A stretch of DNA of 64,000 nt from Lunularia cruciata (Eukaryota > Streptophyta > Marchantiopsida > Lunulariales > Lunulariaceae), in the NCBI GenBank assembly GCA_948567375.1, contig OX419762.1, positions 27,482,608 through 27,546,607 of the forward strand, read 5' to 3'. Position 1 is the first letter of the stretch; each line of letters starts with the position of its first letter. Of this stretch, positions 58,938-64,000 are shown in pieces. Under the pieces are notes generated by a model that saw nothing but the letters and a program-made list of their open reading frames with translations, had not been told where the DNA came from and ran no database searches. The position numbers were made by a program, and so were the translations under genes.

Positions 58938-59520
58938 AGAGCACCTTTTCACAACTTCAAGCTTGGTAAAGATCTGCTCAATGGCTACAAAGGTTGACGT
59001 TGTCAACACTTTTTTTTTTAGAATCCAACAAGGTGTGCAGAACTCCAAGCATAGGTTGCAAATCACCCAAAATTGATAGAAGTAGTTTGCAAATGCACAA
59101 CATAGGTACATGGAGTTCAACATTGGGGATCAAGTCTGGCTATCCACAACCAACCTCATGATAGTTGGCCCTTGAAAGCTCAAACCTTGTTTTATTGGGC
59201 CCTTTCCCATCCTTCATCTAATTGGCATAATGGCCTATAACTTCAAGCTACCATCACACATGAATATCCATCTAGTGTTCCATGTTTCCTTATTACATAT
59301 ATATGCATCCCGACTACCCCGCTTTCCCTCCATACAAGAAGTTAGACCTTGTACAACACTCATTGATGGCATGGGGGAATTTGAAGTCAAATGCATTCTC
59401 CAAAAATGCAGTTGTGGTACCCACCATCCGCATGTGGAATATCTTGTATATTGGAAAGGTTACTCATTGCATGAGCAACATGGGAGCCAACAACCAACTT
59501 GACCCATGCATCGGTGTTAG
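58938..59520 (+). pseudogene. B2 integrase C-terminal part and chromodomain
   Basis: Resumes the integrase after the solo LTR (TKVDVVNTFFFRIQQGVQNSKHRLQIT), with an EFNIGDQVWLS-type beta domain at 59,113-59,160. A chromodomain lies at about 59,371-59,490 (EFEVKCILQKC...VEYLVYWKGYSLHE). A frame change after that removes the usual ATWEP segment. Confidence 0.75.
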
Positions 59521-59565
59521 TGCAATCTTTTGATCAACAACTTCACAACAAGGACATTATGTCTT

Positions 59566-59581
59566 AAAAAGGAGGAGGTTT
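59566..59581 (+). other. B2 polypurine tract
   Basis: AAAAAGGAGGAGGTTT directly before the 3' LTR, nearly the same as in B1. Confidence 0.75.
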
Positions 59582-60172
59582 TGTAGTATCATTAGCTAGA
59601 CATATATCAAGTGGTGGAAATTGGCTTGGTAACATTTGGAAGGATGTTATATATGATGGTCTAAGCAGATCAATAGAGGTGTCACCAAAAGAGTACTTCC
59701 ACTAATAAAGTAGAGATTAAAAACACCTTGAAAACTTTAGAGCTAATTTTGGAGGCCTAAATGGATGAATTATGCCTTGAAATTACACATTCTTAGATTT
59801 TTTACAGAATGTATTACCTTCTCCCTTCATATTTATCTCATTAAGAGCTTTCCAATGATACCTTATCCATGCTATTTTAAGCTTCCTATAGGAAGATCCC
59901 CTAAAAATTCCTTCTAGTCAAACTTGTGTGACCAACTAGATAGGACAAGGACCAACATGTCATCCATCCATGTAACAAATCTAAAGGTGGAGCTCATTGA
60001 CATGTCACCAATCCATATATATGATCCAAGGTGGAGCTTCCTTTGAGTGGATCTTCTTTGCTATGTAATAAAGATAAGGTACTCCTTTGAGGCATCAAAG
60101 TATTGAGGGTTGAAGCTTTGTGTTTCTTTTCTTTTGTTCTCTTGAGGGTTCTCTTATCCTCAGAACATTACA
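59582..60172 (+). repeat. B2 3' LTR
   Basis: 591 bp starting TGTAGTATCATTAGCTAG and ending AGAACATTACA. It has small indels and many substitutions against the 5' LTR, so the insertion is old. Confidence 0.88.
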
Positions 60173-62048
60173 AGTAGCCAGTTCTGAGATGGTTATCATG
60201 GGCATTAGAGCTTCCTTGGACCTCCACCCTGATTGGATGGTTTTCCAACTGGATGTCTCAAATGCATTCAATACCATTTCTTGTCAAGCTTTGTTTTGGG
60301 CTCTTTGTTTGGCAAGGGATCAGATCCCTTCCCTTATTCCTTTGGTGAATACTATCTATGGTATTGAGATATTGTTGTTGTACAAACACTATACTAACAC
60401 ATGAGAGTTCACTTTAATGGCACTGGTGGAGAGTACATGCCAAGGTGATCCTTTGGATGGGCCATTATTTGCCATAACTCACTACATAACTTTGCATGAG
60501 GTTGCATCAGCCTTTCCCACTTGCCTTTTTCTATCCCTATCAAATGATACCCACATTTGGGGCCCCATGGAGGACGTAGTTTATGTAGTGTAAGCTTTCA
60601 CACTTAGTTTGGACTCCTTGGGTTTACAAGTTTAGATTTGTAAATGCAAGGTCTGGAGCCTCCACATAGTCCTCTCCTCCTCTGACGTCTCACCAGATTC
60701 TAGTTCCCAATAGGAGGCTTGAGAGTATTGGGCTCCATTCTCAAAGAGGAGGCATTTTGTAGCTCCTTTCTCTTGGACACTTTGATTCAAGCTATTGCCC
60801 ATGCTCATCTCCTCCCCTCAGCTAGGGAACACACAAGTGACCTACTCCCTCCTTTTGAGATGTTATGTCCCAAGAGCACATGTCCTATTTGGCATATACA
60901 TATCTCTCACAAAGGTACTCCTACCACATTTATGGTTTTTTTTATAGTACCTTGTGGCATATCTCTCACACTCTTAAGATGATGCATACTCTCATAGTTA
61001 TGAGATGATTGTGTCGATCATAAATAGCTCTTCATGTAATCATGGGAGGATGTTGTATCATATCACAAGAGGCTATTGCACCAACAACTTACCTTGGAGC
61101 ATGGGCACTAGTGGCCCCCTTGTTGGCAGATAGGTTATTACATGAGGGTTGCCCTTTTTTTATTGCCATCTATTATGACAATAGATTCAAGGACCTATGA
61201 TTTCCAAATATCTCTTTGGTTAGCTCGGGATCTATTGCTAGACCCCAACAGTCCCCCCTTTGTAGACTATGTATCTCTAGATTCTAGGAAGTTTCACATG
61301 GAGCTCAATGAACATATACACACTCACACCCTTTCTAGCATCCTCACTCATGCACCTTTACTTGATAGAGCTACGATCCTTTCTTGCAGTGGGAAGGGCG
61401 TGGGAGCTTGGCTTCATGCCTCCTCTTTGTTTGCGGACTTTCAATTCACATCAAAGGAGTTCACCATGGCCCTTCGTCTTATGCTAGGCCTACCACATCC
61501 ATCATAGGCTTACTAGACCACTGCCACTGTGATTCTTCATTGGATGTTAAGGGTATACATCTCCTAAGATGTGCTATAGGAGGTAAGCCTACTAGGGTCC
61601 ATGATGCATTTGGGAATGCGGTGGCCCAGATTCTATGATCTACACACTCATAGGTTCCAATTGAGCGATGGATGGTCCTATCAGTCCCACTATACCGGAT
61701 AGTGCACATAGATATTATCACCTTCAAAGATGGCTGATGTACATTGTATGATGTGGTGGTGGCGAATCCACTTAGACCAAAGTCTTTGGCACGAGCTAGC
61801 ATCCAAGCAAGAGCTGCAACGATCATCGCCACTAGGGAGAAGGAGGACCATTATGCCACATGGCTTTCCTCCAACTCTGTCCCCTTAGCAATGGAGCTTT
61901 TTGGCCACTTTCATCATTAGTTTGATGGTCTCCTTTGTGAGGCGGCACTGAGCTCACTACAAAGGAGAGGCACTTTGACTTTCTTACACACCATATTTAC
62001 CTCATATTTTTTACAAAAGGTCTTTATCGCCCTACAAGATCACAAGCT
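60173..62048 (+). pseudogene. LINE-like reverse transcriptase, 3' piece, with C-terminal nuclease-like region
   Basis: Continues 52,560-52,897 after B2. Segments in order are: GIRASLDLHPDWMVFQLDVSNAFNTIS with the motif A Asp (60,200-60,280); QGDPLDGPLF (near 60,440); a motif C reading SNDTHIWG (near 60,540), with Asn for the first Asp of the catalytic pair; GAWLHASSLFADFQFTSKEFTMALRLMLGLPHPS (61,405-61,505); a zinc-binding C-H-C...HLLRC segment (61,517-61,575); and a last domain (61,708-62,048, IDIITFKDG, LYDVVVANPLR, KEDHYATWLSSNSVPLAMELFGHFHH). The last domain has the acid-plus-beta pattern of restriction-like endonucleases, which I infer only from shape. Frame shifts and stops throughout. 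The overall type is non-LTR rather than Ty3. Confidence 0.65.
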
Positions 62049-63240
62049 GTGAGTCTTAATCAACAAGCCTTAGTAGTGAGGACATCCTGTTCATCAATTG
62101 GCCTTCCCTCACTTTTGCCAAACATACCGTTGGAGGATCTATATCACATTGTACAATTATAGTATCTTTGTCACTTAGATTGAATATTTTTAGTGTTTGC
62201 ATAGCTGTATAATGCTTTGTTCTTTATACCATGTGGGCTTTGGCTTTGGTTTCTCCATGTTTTTTGTACTGTTTTTGTTGGGTCTTGAACTCTTTCTTTC
62301 TTTATGCACCTTTTGGTGAGCTTGTATTCTTTTTCTCTTTTTCATTAAGGGTATATTATTGGGCTTGTTGGCCTTTATCTTCATACAATATAACACGCTG
62401 CCCCGCCCCGACTACCTGTTCGTTTGAACGTGGATAAATGATAAGCCTCACTGTGGAAATAAAAGTATGAGCTCTCAGGTTGGTGGGCATACTTAGGTGT
62501 ATTTAGTTAAGGTATGTTCATAACGTATCGAGGACAGTTTTCTTTTCAAAAACTACTATATTCATATCCAAGAATAAGACTTCCTTATTATGTCTCCAAC
62601 TCAAACATTTGGAAATGTCCCTAAAAAGGCAATTCAAGTTTGTGATCAATTAGGCCTATGAAATAACATGAAGATTAATAAGTTAACTGAGTTCCAAAAT
62701 TATTGAATTGATTCAGAATTCAAGCCAGCCTTCTTCGGTACCATTGAAAATAGTATGGGTGCTGCTGTGCCACAAAGCACAACCAAAAAAATAAGAAAAA
62801 AATTCTGCAGTTGGACCATCTGCTATATTCGACAAACATGAAAAGGTCAACAAATACACTAAATACATCCCATATAACTACATAAAGTGGATTTGATTCT
62901 GCATGAAGTGGATTCGAAGGACGCAGAATTTGTAAAAAAATAAATTTAAACAAAACAAAAGGACATACTCGAAAGCATAACAGACAGCAGAAAAATCAAT
63001 TGCATATTGCTTAATAAGCTGACTAGTGCATGCATCAGCCATGGCCTCAAGATAAGCGTAGTAACTCCAAGAAGATGCAAACCAAGTACTTGTTAATGCC
63101 TGATTCTGGTAAATGATTCGAACCAGGTACTTGTTGATGCCTACTGTGCAGTTCAGTACTGATGTAGTTCTTGTCCAGAGATTTTAACCAAGTATAGATG
63201 TATACGGAACGAAGTTATCGACGTCTACTGTGGCGGGAGT
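62049..63240. other. Intergenic, nothing recognised
   Basis: AT-rich with no domain on either strand. Composition becomes more balanced after about 63,000, towards the possible gene start at the window end. Confidence 0.4.
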
Positions 63241-64000
63241 GAATGAACACGAATGTTCAGCAGGGGACAGGGCGTGGCAGGGCAGAGGAGAGTTTTGTTT
63301 GGAAATCCTAAACAGGAATCGGGTCCCAATTCTTCGCACGTACTAAGCGATCTGTTTCCAAGAACTCAGGATCTATGCATTTTGCGCGATTTGGCTGGGA
63401 TTCTTGCCAAGTTTGTCTGTAAGTGTTGTGTTTTATTCCACTTGCTGATTCTTTTTCTGCTGGTGATTGTAAATTTCTATTCTTCAACGATCTGTTCATG
63501 ACCAATTTCTTTTCTTAATTATAAGGTCGATTTTTAATATCTTTGGTGTAGCGGTGCTTTTGAATGAGAAAGTGTACTCTGCAATTTCTGCGATTGAGTC
63601 AGGTTTACAAGAAATTGGATTGTGACATTGGTAATTGGTACAAACTGCAGCAATAGAATTCCTTAGTGTGATCTATAGTACTTATTTTTGCACCAGAGGG
63701 TGATCACATTTTTTTCCTTGCCCTTATGGGGAATTTTTGAAGCAGCTAGCACTGATGTCATGATGAAATATTCCGAGTTTTGTTAATGTGGGGAAGGTTG
63801 AGTCTGGTCGAGATGATACTAGTTTTTCTCATAAAACGGGTTTAATTTTATTAGGTTGCTAGCACATCCCTGCACTGAATCTGAGTACCTGGAATGGCCA
63901 GCTCCTAATCGCTGCGCCTTCCTGGTTTGATAAAATTGTAGTTCCTAGGATTTTGGTAGACAGATATGAATTTACAGGAGTTCTCCCCAATATTCCTGAG
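63241..64000 (+). other. Possible first exon and intron of a + strand gene
   Basis: A GC-richer stretch ends at a good donor (GTCT|GTAAGTG, 63,419). A T-rich sequence then runs to TTTACAG at 63,971-63,977, followed by GAGTTCTCCCCAATATTCC at the window end. The intron would be 559 bp. A frame from 63,253 (MFSRGQGVAGQRRVLFGN) is open up to the donor, but splicing creates a stop at the joint. The exon may therefore be untranslated. No domain seen. Confidence 0.3.

Larger units (their letters stand above)
52898..60172 (+). mobile_element. B2, + strand chromovirus with nested solo LTRs
   Basis: A 7.3-kb LTR element with TGTAAT/TGTAGT starts, flanked by GGTAG (52,893-52,897) and AGTAG (60,173-60,177). 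The order is 5' LTR, initiator-Met primer site, leader with extra ORF, gag, protease, RT, RNase H, integrase, degraded chromodomain, purine tract, 3' LTR. It carries two later insertions: a solo E-type LTR in gag (54,219-55,381, itself hit by a solo B-type LTR) and a solo B-type LTR in integrase (58,338-58,937). The element sits inside the LINE-like reverse transcriptase. Its reading frames are more decayed than those of B1. Confidence 0.88.

Noticed and set aside
1-64000. tRNA, rRNA or organelle-derived segments
   Set aside because: No cloverleaf with A and B boxes, no conserved rRNA stretch and no organelle gene fragment was recognised by eye. A tRNAscan or Infernal run would be needed to exclude degenerate copies.

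Overview
This is nuclear DNA of a land plant. It is AT-rich and has introns, and it is filled with nested Ty3/gypsy LTR retrotransposons whose primer sites match plant initiator-Met and Asp tRNAs. There is one convincing host gene, a plant-type cation/calcium exchanger (CCX). The element types (a Ty3 family with a PHD finger, chromoviruses, and a LINE-like reverse transcriptase) suggest a seed-free plant or another repeat-rich lineage, but the sequence alone does not settle the species. All structures were read by eye; no alignment or database search was run.

Layout. (1) 1-15.7 kb holds pieces of an old + strand Ty3 element (A1: RT at 2.0-2.8 kb, RNase H/integrase at 14.9-15.7 kb). Between them lie a complete but decayed minus-strand chromovirus (E1, 4043-9652) and a worn coiled-coil coding region (11.3-12.7 kb). 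(2) 15,745-30,452 is a second minus-strand chromovirus (B1) inserted in A1, with exact GTTTA target duplications. B1 is split by a young minus-strand Ty3 element (C1, 17,318-25,172; LTRs about 99% identical; GGAC duplication) and by an inverted LTR-leader fragment (25,849-26,499). (3) 30.45-32.06 kb is the rest of A1, ending in a PHD-finger relic. (4) 34,170-36,624 is the CCX gene, minus strand, with at least one intron. (5) 37-50 kb is mostly intergenic, with an AT-biased ghost of a C-family element (40.85-43.1 kb) and at least seven copies of a short dispersed repeat. (6) 52.6-62.05 kb is a LINE-like reverse transcriptase pseudogene. It is split by a + strand chromovirus (B2, 52,898-60,172), which carries one solo LTR that is itself hit by another solo LTR, and a third solo LTR in its integrase. 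(7) The last 0.76 kb may be the first exon and intron of a gene running off the window.

The elements share a standard Ty3 order (gag, protease, RT, RNase H, integrase), ending in a chromodomain (E1, B1, B2) or a PHD finger (A1), both chromatin-reading modules. The most notable observations are the PHD finger, perfect heat-shock elements upstream of the TATA box in the E1 LTR, and additional reading frames between LTR and gag in the B and C families. Several nested insertions can be ordered in time from their target duplications.
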